A program made the position numbers and the translations under genes. The notes under the pieces were generated by a model. The model was not told where the DNA came from. It was given only the letters and a program-made list of their open reading frames with translations, and did not search any database. A stretch of DNA of 64,000 nucleotides from Actinomycetes bacterium (GTDB taxonomy: Bacteria; Actinomycetota; Acidimicrobiia; Acidimicrobiales; Palsa-688): positions 124,001 through 188,000 of the forward strand of contig JAKBBA010000001.1 in NCBI GenBank assembly GCA_021808665.1, given 5' to 3'. This document shows, in pieces, positions 16,767 through 25,359 of this stretch (the first letter of the stretch is position 1; the number at the start of each line of letters is the position of its first letter).

Positions 16767-17525
16767 GTGAAAGAGACCGCCGAGACAGATCTATCCGCTG
16801 CGCGGGAACACATAGCGCAAGCGTGCCGAGTTCTAGCATCGAGAGGTCTTTCGGATGGCTTCCTGGGCCACATAAGCCTGAGGGTGGGCGCCGAGCACAT
16901 GCTCATCAGGTGCAGGGGCCCACACGAGCGCGGGCTGGCATGGACCGATGCCCGAGACGTACGGCTCGTCACGCTGGACGGCTCGCAAGGATCCCCGGGC
17001 GAGTTGGACGCTTGGAGCCCTCCCAGCGAGCTGCCGCTGCACGCCGAGGTACTGCGGAACCGTAGCGACGTCGAGGCTGTGGTGCACGCTCACCCGCCAG
17101 CCGTCGTGGCAGCCGATCTCGCTGGCCTTGGTATCCGGCCGATAATCGGAGCCTTCGACATTCCCGGAGCGAAGCTAGCGGCCGGCGGCGTGCCGGTATA
17201 TCCGAGGTCAGCGCTGATCCGCAGCAAGATCCTTGCGCGCGAGATGCTCGACGCCATGGCCGAGAGGCCAGTCGTGGTCCTGCGCGGGCACGGAGTGACC
17301 GCCACCGGCGGCAGTGTCGTGCAAGCAGTTCTGAGAGTTCTCTCGCTAGACATGATCGCCAGGATGTCCTTGACGGTCGCCTCGGCCGGGGGAACTCTAA
17401 GAGACATCAGCGACGAGGATATGGCAGAACTCCCGGATCTCGGGTCGTCGCTTAACCTCGAGATTGCCTGGCGTCACGAGCTTTCACGGCTCGGGCACGA
17501 CACGAAGAGGGTGCCGTGCCTCTAG
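16767..17525 (+). CDS. Class II aldolase/adducin-family protein
   Basis: A zinc-dependent aldolase or epimerase fold related to L-fuculose-1-phosphate aldolase. Visible residues are GHISLRV near the N-terminus, SELPLHAEVLRNRSDV with the catalytic-type Glu88, VVHAHPPAV with zinc ligands His107 and His109, and RGHGVTATG with His175. Length (252) fits. Such enzymes cut a C-C bond to give pyruvate or a glycolaldehyde-type product. The GTG start follows a gap of about 70 bases from the divergent ECF gene. The 3' end overlaps a tautomerase gene by 10 bases, suggesting a short aromatic or sugar-acid degradation step. Confidence 0.85.
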   Translation: MKETAETDLSAAREHIAQACRVLASRGLSDGFLGHISLRVGAEHMLIRCRGPHERGLAWTDARDVRLVTLDGSQGSPGELDAWSPPSELPLHAEVLRNRSDVEAVVHAHPPAVVAADLAGLGIRPIIGAFDIPGAKLAAGGVPVYPRSALIRSKILAREMLDAMAERPVVVLRGHGVTATGGSVVQAVLRVLSLDMIARMSLTVASAGGTLRDISDEDMAELPDLGSSLNLEIAWRHELSRLGHDTKRVPCL

Positions 17526-17725
17526 TCGAGGTGACTCTTGTGGAAGGCCGGCCACCCGAGCGTCTTCGTGCTCTTATTAGCGCAGTTACCGCAGCCGTCG
17601 AGGAGTCGATCGGCGCTCCTCGCGAGAGCATCCGCGTCGTGTTACGAGAAGTGCCACCGACCCACTGGGCGGCCGGGGACGTCACCATCTCCGAAAGGCG
17701 GGGCATGCCGCCATCGACCGAGTAG
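17516..17725 (+). CDS. 4-oxalocrotonate tautomerase-family enzyme
   Basis: A 69-residue tautomerase of the 4-OT family. GTG 17516 is followed at once by a Pro codon, giving the catalytic N-terminal Pro1 after Met removal (PLVEVTLVEGR). The core helix (LRALISAVTAAVEESIGAPRESIRVVLREVPPTHWAAGD) is typical and includes the conserved WxxGG-like WAAGD. These enzymes convert enol to keto acids in meta-cleavage pathways. It overlaps the class II aldolase, which could act on the keto product. The substrate is not determined. Confidence 0.88.
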   Translation: MPLVEVTLVEGRPPERLRALISAVTAAVEESIGAPRESIRVVLREVPPTHWAAGDVTISERRGMPPSTE

Positions 17726-17760
17726 GGCCGACCGCCCCGCCGAAGAAGCCGTCACGGTCG

Positions 17761-17793
17761 AGCATGCGACCGAGCGCCGCTCGGTCGCATGCT
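17761..17793. terminator. 15-bp perfect inverted repeat, likely bidirectional terminator
   Basis: Left arm 17761-17775 and right arm 17779-17793 are exact reverse complements (core GCATGCGACCGAGC) around a 3-base loop. It sits between the convergent tautomerase and NuoF-like genes, 35 bases past one stop and directly beside the other. No T-tract follows on either strand, so it would be a G+C-rich, T-less terminator or an RNA-stabilising hairpin. Confidence 0.65.
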
Positions 17794-17794
17794 G

Positions 17795-19162
17795 TCACCG
17801 CCACTCTCCTAGCGGCGGTGTTGGCAGGACCTGCGAGCGGTTAGGAGGGCACGCGCCGCCCAGCTGGTGACGCTGAATGTGCTCAGCGAACACACGATTG
17901 GCGCTCTGAACGAACTGGGCGGCTCCGTCGGGGAGCTTGCATGCCCCTCTCCCGGCTACCATGCCTGACCACCGTTCAACCGACAGGAGCGCTCGGCCGG
18001 TCCGCTCACCCGCCACTAGCTGGGCGTAAGCCCCAGCGATGGCGGGCAGGCCATTGGCGCAGGGCCCGCACTGGCCAGCCGAGTTTGCGGCCAGCCAGCC
18101 CAGCACAGCCGATACCTCCTGGAGGGGACAGTGTCGCCCCGGCAGCACAGCCAGCAGGCCGCACCCCGGAGAAGCCCCCAAAGCGCCGAGGGAAGCCCGA
18201 GAGAAGCGAAGGGTCAGGGCGTCAGCGCGACTCACCCATGTCCCGAAGTACCCGCCGATGAGCACACCGGAAGCTTCTTGCAGGCCCGCTTCGTCAAGCA
18301 ACGCCGCTATCGGAGTCCCGAACGGTCGCTCGTAAACCCCAGGCTTGTCGACACCTCCCCGGATCGTAATCAACGCTGTTCCAGGGTCGTCATCGGTACC
18401 CGCCAGGCGGTAGGCGTCCGCACCGTGGCGGGCGATCAGTGCGACGTTGGCGAGAGTCTCCACGTTGTCGACCAGAGTAGGCATCCCCTGGACTCCCCGC
18501 TCCGAGGGGCGTGGGGGAGCGAATGCAGGCCTGGCTTCACCTCCGCTCAGCCACGAAACCAGAGCGGTCTCTTCCCCCGCCACGTACCTGGACGGCGTTA
18601 GAGCGATCTCCACTGCGATCGGATCCCATCGAGAGCGCTCCGCTATGGCTTTGCGCGCCGCTGCGACGGTTTCGCCGTCCCGCCGCTCTATGCACAGAAC
18701 TGCCCTGGCAGCCCCGAGGGCCACTGCCGCCGCAATCATGCCGTCCAAGACGAGGTGAGGCGACGAGCGCATCAGTACCTTGTCCTTGGCCGATGCCGGC
18801 TCTCCCTCTGTTGCGTTTCCTACCACTACCGGCGCTTGACGGCGCGAGTTCTCCGCCACCGACTGCATCTTTATAGCCGTAGGAAAGCCGGCCCCGCCGC
18901 GGCCGCGTAGACCTGCCAAGCGAACCTCGCTTAGCAGCGTCCCAACGCGGGACAATGGAAGAGTCCCATGCCGGGCTAGGTGGTCGGCCAGCGTCGTAGC
19001 AGGAGGTCTCCTAAGCAACCGCGGCCGGCCCGACTTCATCTCTTTCAAGGCTTCGGCGGTGACGTTATCCATAGTAGACACGTCCATCATCGCGGGTTTA
19101 ACAGGCATCGCGGGTTTAACAGGCATCGCGGGTTTAACAGGCATCGCGGGTTTAACAGGCAT
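17795..19162 (-). CDS. NuoF-like FMN/NADH-binding protein (complex I 51-kDa subunit paralogue)
   Basis: A soluble flavoprotein-type subunit related to NuoF. The FMN/NADH-site motif is RGRGGAGFPTAIK, followed by GNATEGEPAS, the SLBB region (GGVDKPGVYERPFGTP) and a C-terminal Fe-S domain. The canonical SCGxCxPC reads SAGQCGPC and the fourth ligand lies in GRGACKLPDG, so the first of four cluster Cys is Ala, as in some stand-alone actinobacterial paralogues. No other complex I gene is near. The 5' end carries four MPVKPA repeats, so any of several ATGs, or the one at MDVSTMDN, could be the start. It may pass electrons from NAD(P)H to an unidentified partner. Confidence 0.8.
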   Translation of the reverse strand: MPVKPAMPVKPAMPVKPAMPVKPAMMDVSTMDNVTAEALKEMKSGRPRLLRRPPATTLADHLARHGTLPLSRVGTLLSEVRLAGLRGRGGAGFPTAIKMQSVAENSRRQAPVVVGNATEGEPASAKDKVLMRSSPHLVLDGMIAAAVALGAARAVLCIERRDGETVAAARKAIAERSRWDPIAVEIALTPSRYVAGEETALVSWLSGGEARPAFAPPRPSERGVQGMPTLVDNVETLANVALIARHGADAYRLAGTDDDPGTALITIRGGVDKPGVYERPFGTPIAALLDEAGLQEASGVLIGGYFGTWVSRADALTLRFSRASLGALGASPGCGLLAVLPGRHCPLQEVSAVLGWLAANSAGQCGPCANGLPAIAGAYAQLVAGERTGRALLSVERWSGMVAGRGACKLPDGAAQFVQSANRVFAEHIQRHQLGGACPPNRSQVLPTPPLGEWR

Positions 19163-19177
19163 CGCGGATTCGACAGG
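19088..19177. repeat. 18-bp tandem repeat (four perfect copies plus one diverged)
   Basis: The unit CATCGCGGGTTTAACAGG is repeated exactly at 19088, 19106, 19124 and 19142. A fifth copy at 19160-19177 differs at three positions. On the minus strand each unit encodes MPVKPA, so copy-number change keeps frame but multiplies possible start codons of the NuoF-like gene. It is the only such array seen in the window. Confidence 0.95.
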
Positions 19178-19522
19178 TCAGGATCCGCCGGACACGACCG
19201 TAGGAGCCGAGGCGGACGACGATACGGGCGACGAGGAGGGCACCAAGGCGGAGCTCGACGACGATCCACTTGGTACAGCAGCGTTCGAACCTGACGCAAC
19301 TGAGGAGGAAGACGACCCCGACGAGACCTGCGACGAGGAACCGCCCGTCGCGCTCGAAGCCGTGCTTCCCGCAGCCTGTGAGCTCGAACGACCGGGTAGC
19401 GATCCTGCCACCATTACGGAGAAGATGGCGGTTACGGCGCCTGCAGCGGCAAGCGTCCAACGGGTGATGGTCGACACTCTTGCCAAGCCAGCATCGCGCG
19501 CCCTCGTGCGTGAATCGGTCAT
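19178..19522 (-). CDS. Small Ser/Gly-rich membrane-anchored or secreted protein
   Basis: 114 residues: a basic N-terminus, one hydrophobic helix (about residues 24-43, WTLAAAGAVTAIFSVMVAG), then a long tail made almost only of Ser, Gly, Ala, Val and Pro. No domain is recognisable. The stop lies at the edge of the tandem repeat, 15 bases before the first start of the NuoF-like gene on the same strand, so they are probably one operon. Small signal-anchored proteins sit beside similar NuoF-like genes in other actinobacteria, possibly as membrane tethers. That role is inference. Confidence 0.55.
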   Translation of the reverse strand: MTDSRTRARDAGLARVSTITRWTLAAAGAVTAIFSVMVAGSLPGRSSSQAAGSTASSATGGSSSQVSSGSSSSSVASGSNAAVPSGSSSSSALVPSSSPVSSSASAPTVVSGGS

Positions 19523-19656
19523 ATGGCCAGTCTCGGGTAGACACCTAGGAGGCTCCCTAACCGAAGCTTGGAATAGCCTGTGAAAACCTTACGGAACGCG
19601 CAGATCCGACGACAGCAAGCCGGGAGGCTCCCCGTGGCCCTCTGCTGGCAGCTGGC

Positions 19657-22600
19657 CTATCGGAAGTCCCTCGACGTGAGGATAGCCGGAGTATCGAAGT
19701 GTAGGACTTCGATACGTTCTGCTACCACGTTTATCACCGACTCGACCCTCTCCAACCTGCCGCTGACCACCAGAGCGGGACTGGATCGAAGCACTTTTCG
19801 GTAACGCACCCACACTCCTGGTGAGCAGATCACGTTCATAAGTCCCGTCTCGTCCTCGAGGTTCATAAAAGTGACACCCTGAGCCGTCGCGGGCCGCTGA
19901 CGGTGCGTCACCACTCCCGCTACTTTCACCTTCTGACCGGCTTGCAGATTCCCCAAGTCCGAGGATGTCACAACGCCCGCCGCCCTTAAGGTTGAGCGCA
20001 GGAACTGCGTCGGATAGCTGTCAGACGAAACGCCTGTAGCCCACAAATCAGCCCAATTAAGTTGTTCCGGTGTCATATCCCGCAGCGGCGGTGCGTCAAA
20101 CCCGGTGGTAATACCTTCTAGGCGGGCAATGCCATCCCCGGGTGTTCCAGCCGCTGTTAGCGCTCCGGCTCCCCACAGAGCTCTGCGCCGGGTTATACCC
20201 AGACTGTCAAAAGCTCCGGCAGTGGCGAGAGTCTCCGCTCTTTTACGGTCCACGTCGCTTCGAGCCAGAAAATCCTCCATATCGCGGTACGGTTGACCTG
20301 CGACTATGCGCTGCGCAGCTTGCACTCCTAACCCTTTGACGTAGCTGAGCCCCATGCGCACCGCAGCGCCACCGACACTCGAAGGAGATGACTCCAGAAC
20401 CGAAAAGACCCGGCTGACATTTACGTCAGGGCGGCGGACCTCCACCCCGTGACGGCGGGCATCGCCGACAATAGTCTGAGGAGACCAAAACCCCATCGGC
20501 TGACCGTCGAGAAGACCCGCGCAGAAAGCCGCCTGATAGTGGAGTTTCAGCCACGCAGACGCATATACGAGGTACGCGAAGCTGACCGAATGGCTCTCAG
20601 GAAAACCGTAGTTGGCAAACGCCACCATCTTCTCCCAGATTGTGTCTGCGACCTCCCCCGCTATACCCCGCTCGGCCATTCCCTCGTACAGCCTGGAGCG
20701 CACCCGGTTCATTTTCTCCGCACTTCTCTTGGACCCCATAGCCTGGCGTAGCTGATCAGATTCTGCCGGGGTAAAACCGGCCACGTCAATCGCCATCTGC
20801 ATCAGCTGCTCCTGGAACAGCGGGATGCCGAGCGTCTTGGCCAGACTTCTCTCCAGCAGCGGGTGAAGATAGCTGACGGGCTCCTGTCCGTTACGCCGAC
20901 GTATGTATGGGTGCACCGAACCTCCTTGTATCGGACCGGGCCTGATCAGTGCGACCTCGACTACCAGGTCGTAAAAGCAGCGCGGTTTGAGACGAGGGAG
21001 CGTGGCCATCTGAGCGCGGCTCTCGACTTGGAACACTCCAACAGAGTCAGCGCGACTCAGCATGTCATAGACCTCGTCTTCTTGGGGAAGATCAGCCAGA
21101 TCCAGTTCGACCCCATGAAAATCTCTGACGTGATCGACGCTGTAGTGCAAAACGCTCAACATTCCAAGGCCGAGCAGGTCGAACTTGACCAGTCCGGCTG
21201 AGGCACAGTCGTCTTTGTCCCACTGGACGACACTGCGCCCGGGCATGCGAGCCCATTCCACCGGGCATACTTCCGACACCGGGCGGTCGCAGATGACCAT
21301 GCCTCCGGAGTGGATGCCGAGATGGCGGGGGAAATTCTGGATCTGCGATGCGACATCGATCACTCGGCCTGGGATCTGGTGTTCAACGGTCGACGAGAGC
21401 GGCCCCCATGGGTCTACCTGTTTGGACCATACGTCCAGCTGTACGCTCGAAGCACCGAAGGCTCGGCCTACGTCACGTACCGCCGAGCGTGGACGGTATG
21501 TGACCACGTTAGCCACCTGTGCAGCCGCTCCTCTGCCGTAACGACGATAGACGTACTGGATCACCTCCTCCCGCCGACCGCTTTCGATGTCCACGTCTAT
21601 GTCAGGAGGGCCGTCCCGTTCCGGAGACAAGAACCGTTCGAACAGGAGTCCCAAAGCGACTGCATCGGCTTTTGTAATTCCCAGCGAATAACAGACCGCC
21701 GAGTTAGCGGCCGACCCTCGGCCCTGGCAGAAGATGTTCTGGGAACGGCAGAACTCCACGATGTCCCACACGATCAAGAAGTAACCGGCGAAGCCGAGTT
21801 GCTCGATCATGGCAAGCTCGTGATCGATCTGCTCCCATGCTCCAAGTCGACGGGGATCTCTGCGGGGACCGTATCGGCGGGTAGCGCCTTGTTCTGTCAG
21901 GTGCCGCAACCAGCTCATTTCGCTGTGGCCGGGCGGAACCGGCCACGGAGGCAACCGGGGTGCTACCAAGGCCAGGTCGAAAGTGCACTCAATCGCCAGT
22001 TCGGCCGCCCTTTCCACCACACCCGGGTAACGCGAGAACCGGCGTGCCTGTTCAGCGCCACCCCGCAGGCAAGCAGCCGACGATGCCGGCATCCACCCGT
22101 CCATCTCGTCGAGGCTACGTCCGGCCCGAACGGCCGATAGGACTCCCCCAAGGCGGTGACGACCACGGTGGTGATAGTGAACATTGTTGGTCGCCACCAA
22201 ATCCGCTCGGGTACATGCAGCTACCTCCACGAGAGCGTCGTTGCGAGCCGAGTCGATGGGATCGCCGTGGTCCCAGAGCTCGACCACTACGTTGTCCGCA
22301 CCGAACAGGCCCTGCAGCCTACGAAGCTCGCTTGTCGCGCTCGCCGGCCCGTGCTCCATGAGCGTTTTGACCAGTGAGCCTTTGCGGCATCCGGTCAACA
22401 CCATCCAGTGCCCACTCGAACTCTCGGCCCTAGCTGCCAAAGGCACGCCAGGCGAGGTGAAGTCGGGCTGAGCTCCGGCCCCTACAGCCGCCAGGGATTC
22501 GACGTCGAGAGCCGGCTTTCCCTTCTCTCCCCCTCGGAGATGGGCGACTGATACAGCCCGGCACAGCCTGGTGTAACCGATCGGATCACGAGCCAACACC

Positions 22601-23037
22601 ACCAAGTGGCTGCCTTCCGGGTCTGGCACTCCCGCCTGGCGACGGGTCAACCCTATGGTCATCTCCGCTCCGAACACCGTCGCCAAACCCACCGCTCGTG
22701 CCGCCTCAGCGAAACGCACCACTCCGTACATGCCGTCATGGTCGGTCAAGGCCAACGCGCCCAACTCCAACCTGCATGCCTGCTCCACCAGTTCCTCAGG
22801 GTGGGAAGCCCCGTCCAAGAAACTGAAATTCGAGTGGCAGTGCAGTTCCGCGTACGGCACAGATGACCGGCCTATGCGGTTCTTTGCCTCGAGCCCGGGA
22901 GGAGGCCGGTAAAGATCTCGCTTATATGACCACGCCGGGCTGTCGTTACCATCTCCTTGCTGCGGAAAAGGCCGCACGCGCCCCGACAGGGTCGCCTCCA
23001 AAGTGCGCCACGGTACTGGCGGGTTCGAATATCCCAC
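19657..23037 (-). CDS. dnaE2: Error-prone DNA polymerase III alpha subunit DnaE2 (ImuC)
   Basis: The replicative-type polymerase of the SOS mutasome, which extends past lesions together with ImuA' and ImuB. It begins with a PHP domain (YAELHCHSNFSFLDGASHPEEL), then the C-family polymerase core (GRGSAANSAVCYSLGIT, PPDIDVDIESGRREE), the finger and clamp regions, and an OB fold near the C-terminus (VKVAGVVTHRQRPATAQGVTFMNLEDETG). GTG 23037 (VGYSNPPVPW) is chosen because mycobacterial DnaE2 begins MGWSN-like. The longer frame to 23067 would start inside the LexA box. 1126 residues is typical. Confidence 0.95.
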   Translation of the reverse strand: MGYSNPPVPWRTLEATLSGRVRPFPQQGDGNDSPAWSYKRDLYRPPPGLEAKNRIGRSSVPYAELHCHSNFSFLDGASHPEELVEQACRLELGALALTDHDGMYGVVRFAEAARAVGLATVFGAEMTIGLTRRQAGVPDPEGSHLVVLARDPIGYTRLCRAVSVAHLRGGEKGKPALDVESLAAVGAGAQPDFTSPGVPLAARAESSSGHWMVLTGCRKGSLVKTLMEHGPASATSELRRLQGLFGADNVVVELWDHGDPIDSARNDALVEVAACTRADLVATNNVHYHHRGRHRLGGVLSAVRAGRSLDEMDGWMPASSAACLRGGAEQARRFSRYPGVVERAAELAIECTFDLALVAPRLPPWPVPPGHSEMSWLRHLTEQGATRRYGPRRDPRRLGAWEQIDHELAMIEQLGFAGYFLIVWDIVEFCRSQNIFCQGRGSAANSAVCYSLGITKADAVALGLLFERFLSPERDGPPDIDVDIESGRREEVIQYVYRRYGRGAAAQVANVVTYRPRSAVRDVGRAFGASSVQLDVWSKQVDPWGPLSSTVEHQIPGRVIDVASQIQNFPRHLGIHSGGMVICDRPVSEVCPVEWARMPGRSVVQWDKDDCASAGLVKFDLLGLGMLSVLHYSVDHVRDFHGVELDLADLPQEDEVYDMLSRADSVGVFQVESRAQMATLPRLKPRCFYDLVVEVALIRPGPIQGGSVHPYIRRRNGQEPVSYLHPLLERSLAKTLGIPLFQEQLMQMAIDVAGFTPAESDQLRQAMGSKRSAEKMNRVRSRLYEGMAERGIAGEVADTIWEKMVAFANYGFPESHSVSFAYLVYASAWLKLHYQAAFCAGLLDGQPMGFWSPQTIVGDARRHGVEVRRPDVNVSRVFSVLESSPSSVGGAAVRMGLSYVKGLGVQAAQRIVAGQPYRDMEDFLARSDVDRKRAETLATAGAFDSLGITRRRALWGAGALTAAGTPGDGIARLEGITTGFDAPPLRDMTPEQLNWADLWATGVSSDSYPTQFLRSTLRAAGVVTSSDLGNLQAGQKVKVAGVVTHRQRPATAQGVTFMNLEDETGLMNVICSPGVWVRYRKVLRSSPALVVSGRLERVESVINVVAERIEVLHFDTPAILTSRDFR

Positions 23038-23050
23038 CCGCCTATTGTAT

Positions 23051-23064
23051 CGAACATATGTTCG
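23051..23064. promoter_or_regulatory. LexA SOS box for dnaE2 (and possibly the divergent amidase)
   Basis: A perfect 14-base palindrome, CGAACATATGTTCG, matching the actinobacterial LexA consensus TCGAAC-N4-GTTCGA in all but the outermost base on one side. It lies 14 bases upstream of the dnaE2 GTG and 58 bases upstream of the amidase start. The identical core precedes imuA', which supports function. Confidence 0.9.
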
Positions 23065-23122
23065 CATAAGAGAGGGCCGCTACACCCGGTTCGTCTTTGA
23101 GCGCTACTCGTATACTTCCCGG

Positions 23123-24319
23123 GTGGCCACCTTCACCTACAGAACCGAAGAGAGCTTCCTCCCCATCCCCAAGGGCGCTCTAAGAGTGGCGGTAAAAGAC
23201 CTGATCGACATGGCCGGAGTGCTAACCACGCGGGGTTCCCGGGTGATAGCCGCCTCTCAGGCGCCCGCAGTGACCGACGCTGCCTGTCTGCACGGAACCA
23301 GACTGGCCGCCGCCGCAGGCGCAGCCGTGATCGTGGGAAAGACGAACCTCCATGAGTTGGCTTACGGTGTCACCGGCATCAACCCGTGGTATGGGACCCC
23401 CGTCAACCCACTCGATCCGTCTTTGGCCCCTGGAGGCTCTTCGAGCGGGTCTGCCGTGGCCGTAGCAAACGGTGAGGCAGACGTCGCGTTCGGCAGCGAT
23501 ACAGGCGGCTCCATCCGGATTCCCGCCGCTTGCTGCGGGGTAGTCGGGCTCAAGACGACCTGGGGAAGAATCAGCTTGAAAGGCGTAGCACCACTAGCCC
23601 CATCGCTGGACACCGTTGGCCCAATGGGATCGACCGTCGATGCCGTCGAAGCAGGAATGGCGCTCTTGGAGCCGGGTTTCAACTCGGCGAGCTGCCCTCC
23701 TCCTCTTCGAATCGGCCGGGTTCGTCTTCCCGCCGAGCGTCGAACCGAGTCCGCTATCGACGCCGCCATAGAGCGCTACTGCTCCACGACAGGAGCCAGG
23801 TGCGTCGACCTCACGTTGGCGGGGTGGGAAGAGGCCACTTGGGCGGCAGCCACGATCCTTGACTCCGAGGCTTGGGGAGTTTACGCTCAGCTGTGGCGTG
23901 ACCACTCCGGCGAACTGACCCTGGACGTGGCAGATCGACTGGAAACCGGCTCCAAAATACCCCCGGGCGATATAAGTTCGGCCCGGCGGATCCGCTCCGA
24001 ATGGGCCGAGGAGCTCAGACAGACCTTCGCTTCTTTGGAGGTCCTTGCACTCCCGGTGCTTTCGACTCAGCCGCCTCGCCTTGAGGACGCCACAGAGCTC
24101 AAACGGATCCGCTATGTCAGCCCCTTCAATCTCGCCGGCATACCCGCTTTGGCAATGCCCGTCTCCTCGAACCCACTTGGCATGCCGGCCATCCACGCCA
24201 CAATGCCAAGAGTGCCTGTATCCCTGCAGCTAGCCGGGCCGCACGGCAGCGAAGAGAGCCTCTTGTCTGCTGGACGATCCATCGCAAAAGTCGCCGGCTG
24301 GTCTGCATCTCGACCATGA
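23123..24319 (+). CDS. Amidase signature family hydrolase
   Basis: A Ser-cisSer-Lys amidase of 398 residues. All three catalytic positions are visible: Lys25 (AVKDLID), Ser106 in the Gly-Ser loop (APGGSSSGSAVAVANG) and nucleophile Ser130 (GSDTGGSIRIPA), with the 24-residue spacing seen in the family. Relatives hydrolyse aryl or alkyl amides, or act in GatA-type transamidation; no GatB/GatC is linked, so free amidase activity is more likely. GTG 23123 is chosen because upstream codons run through the SOS palindrome. The shared intergenic region means LexA could control it too. Confidence 0.9.
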   Translation: MATFTYRTEESFLPIPKGALRVAVKDLIDMAGVLTTRGSRVIAASQAPAVTDAACLHGTRLAAAAGAAVIVGKTNLHELAYGVTGINPWYGTPVNPLDPSLAPGGSSSGSAVAVANGEADVAFGSDTGGSIRIPAACCGVVGLKTTWGRISLKGVAPLAPSLDTVGPMGSTVDAVEAGMALLEPGFNSASCPPPLRIGRVRLPAERRTESAIDAAIERYCSTTGARCVDLTLAGWEEATWAAATILDSEAWGVYAQLWRDHSGELTLDVADRLETGSKIPPGDISSARRIRSEWAEELRQTFASLEVLALPVLSTQPPRLEDATELKRIRYVSPFNLAGIPALAMPVSSNPLGMPAIHATMPRVPVSLQLAGPHGSEESLLSAGRSIAKVAGWSASRP

Positions 24320-24477
24320 CGGTCGGCTTTTGAATACCAATTCTAATACTTTTTAGGTATTCATAAGTATTTTATAGATTTTACATGCTAAACTAACTGT
24401 TCTACCTGGTCGATGAGACCAGGTAGAAGCGAGCCGCCGGGACAAGACAGGCCCCGGTTTCCTAAAGTAGATGAGAA
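24320..24477. other. A+T-rich intergenic island with two inverted repeats
   Basis: A local A+T-rich stretch (about 24330-24400) in an otherwise G+C-rich sequence. It contains an 8-bp inverted repeat (TGAATACC 24331-24338 with GGTATTCA 24356-24363, 17-base loop) and a perfect 12-bp one (24400-24411 with 24417-24428, 5-base loop, core CTACCTGGTC). No coding frame is convincing here. It probably holds the amidase terminator, the PAP2 promoter and an operator for an unknown regulator. Confidence 0.6.
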
Positions 24478-25359
24478 GTGACCACGACTTCCCAGCCCGC
24501 CGTCGATTCCGACCCAACAGAGCTGGGAAGATCAGCACGGTCCATCCGAAAGACCAAGTCGAAGTCTGTCGCAGTTCGCGCGCGCTACCAGATCACCCGC
24601 CTGAGGACCAGGCTCTCCACGGGACGCCCTCCGATCTGGCTCGAAGCGACTTTCATCGTCTGGCTGCTTTGGATCTACGACGCCATAAACAACCTATCAC
24701 CCCTTCGGATTGTGGCGGCACACTCCAACTCGGCTTCGTTCGTGGACTTGGAGAGGGTCCTGCACCTCGATCCCGAAGAGGCCATGGACCACTGGCTCGC
24801 CGACCACCACACCTTGGCGGTAATCGTCGCCAACTACTACGACAACGCCCATTTCGTAGTCACGTTAGTCGCATTAGGCATCTTGTGGTGGAAGCGGGCT
24901 GATCTCTACCGGCCCTTGCGCAACGCCATGATCCTGGCGAACCTGATGGGGATGGTCGTATTCTGGATATTCCCGAGCGACCCGCCAAGGCTGTTCAACC
25001 CCAAAGTTTACATCGACGTAGTTGCGCTCACCCATGCCTTCGGTTCGTGGCACGCAGGAACTCTCGCCACCGCCGCCAACCAACTTGCAGCGATGCCTTC
25101 GCTGCACATGAGCTGGGCAGTGTGGTCCGCTTTGGTTTTCTGGCGGATGCTCCCATCCCGGTGGTGGCGTCACCTTGTGTGGGCCTACCCGACGATGACC
25201 GCCTACGCCGTTCTCGCCACGGGCAACCACTTCCTGGCGGACGTTGTCGCTGGCGTGGTGAACCTGATCTTGGCCGTGGTGATCGCCGACTGGTGGCAGC
25301 GGCGCTGCGATACCCGTAGAGGCGTGCACCAGGGGGCTGTTCGTCTAGATCAGGCGTAG
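24478..25359 (+). CDS. PAP2-superfamily membrane phosphatase/phosphotransferase
   Basis: 293 residues with about six transmembrane helices. The PAP2 active-site blocks are present: a KRADLYRPLRNA segment in the first-motif position, PSLHMSW with His210, and GNHFLADVVAG with His251 and Asp255. Such enzymes remove phosphate from lipids or transfer inositol-phosphate head groups at the membrane; the GNHxxxD form resembles inositolphosphotransferase-like members. GTG 24478 follows the inverted-repeat region. The final 10 bases overlap the convergent imuB. Its position between two SOS operons may be coincidental. Confidence 0.85.
   Translation: MTTTSQPAVDSDPTELGRSARSIRKTKSKSVAVRARYQITRLRTRLSTGRPPIWLEATFIVWLLWIYDAINNLSPLRIVAAHSNSASFVDLERVLHLDPEEAMDHWLADHHTLAVIVANYYDNAHFVVTLVALGILWWKRADLYRPLRNAMILANLMGMVVFWIFPSDPPRLFNPKVYIDVVALTHAFGSWHAGTLATAANQLAAMPSLHMSWAVWSALVFWRMLPSRWWRHLVWAYPTMTAYAVLATGNHFLADVVAGVVNLILAVVIADWWQRRCDTRRGVHQGAVRLDQA

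Noticed and set aside
19088..19177. Possible CRISPR-like array
   Set aside because: The repeats are head-to-tail without spacers and lie in the coding frame of a protein; there are no cas genes.
24353..24538. Minus-strand frame of 61 codons across the A+T-rich island
   Set aside because: It overlaps the PAP2 start and has no ribosome site or recognisable sequence.
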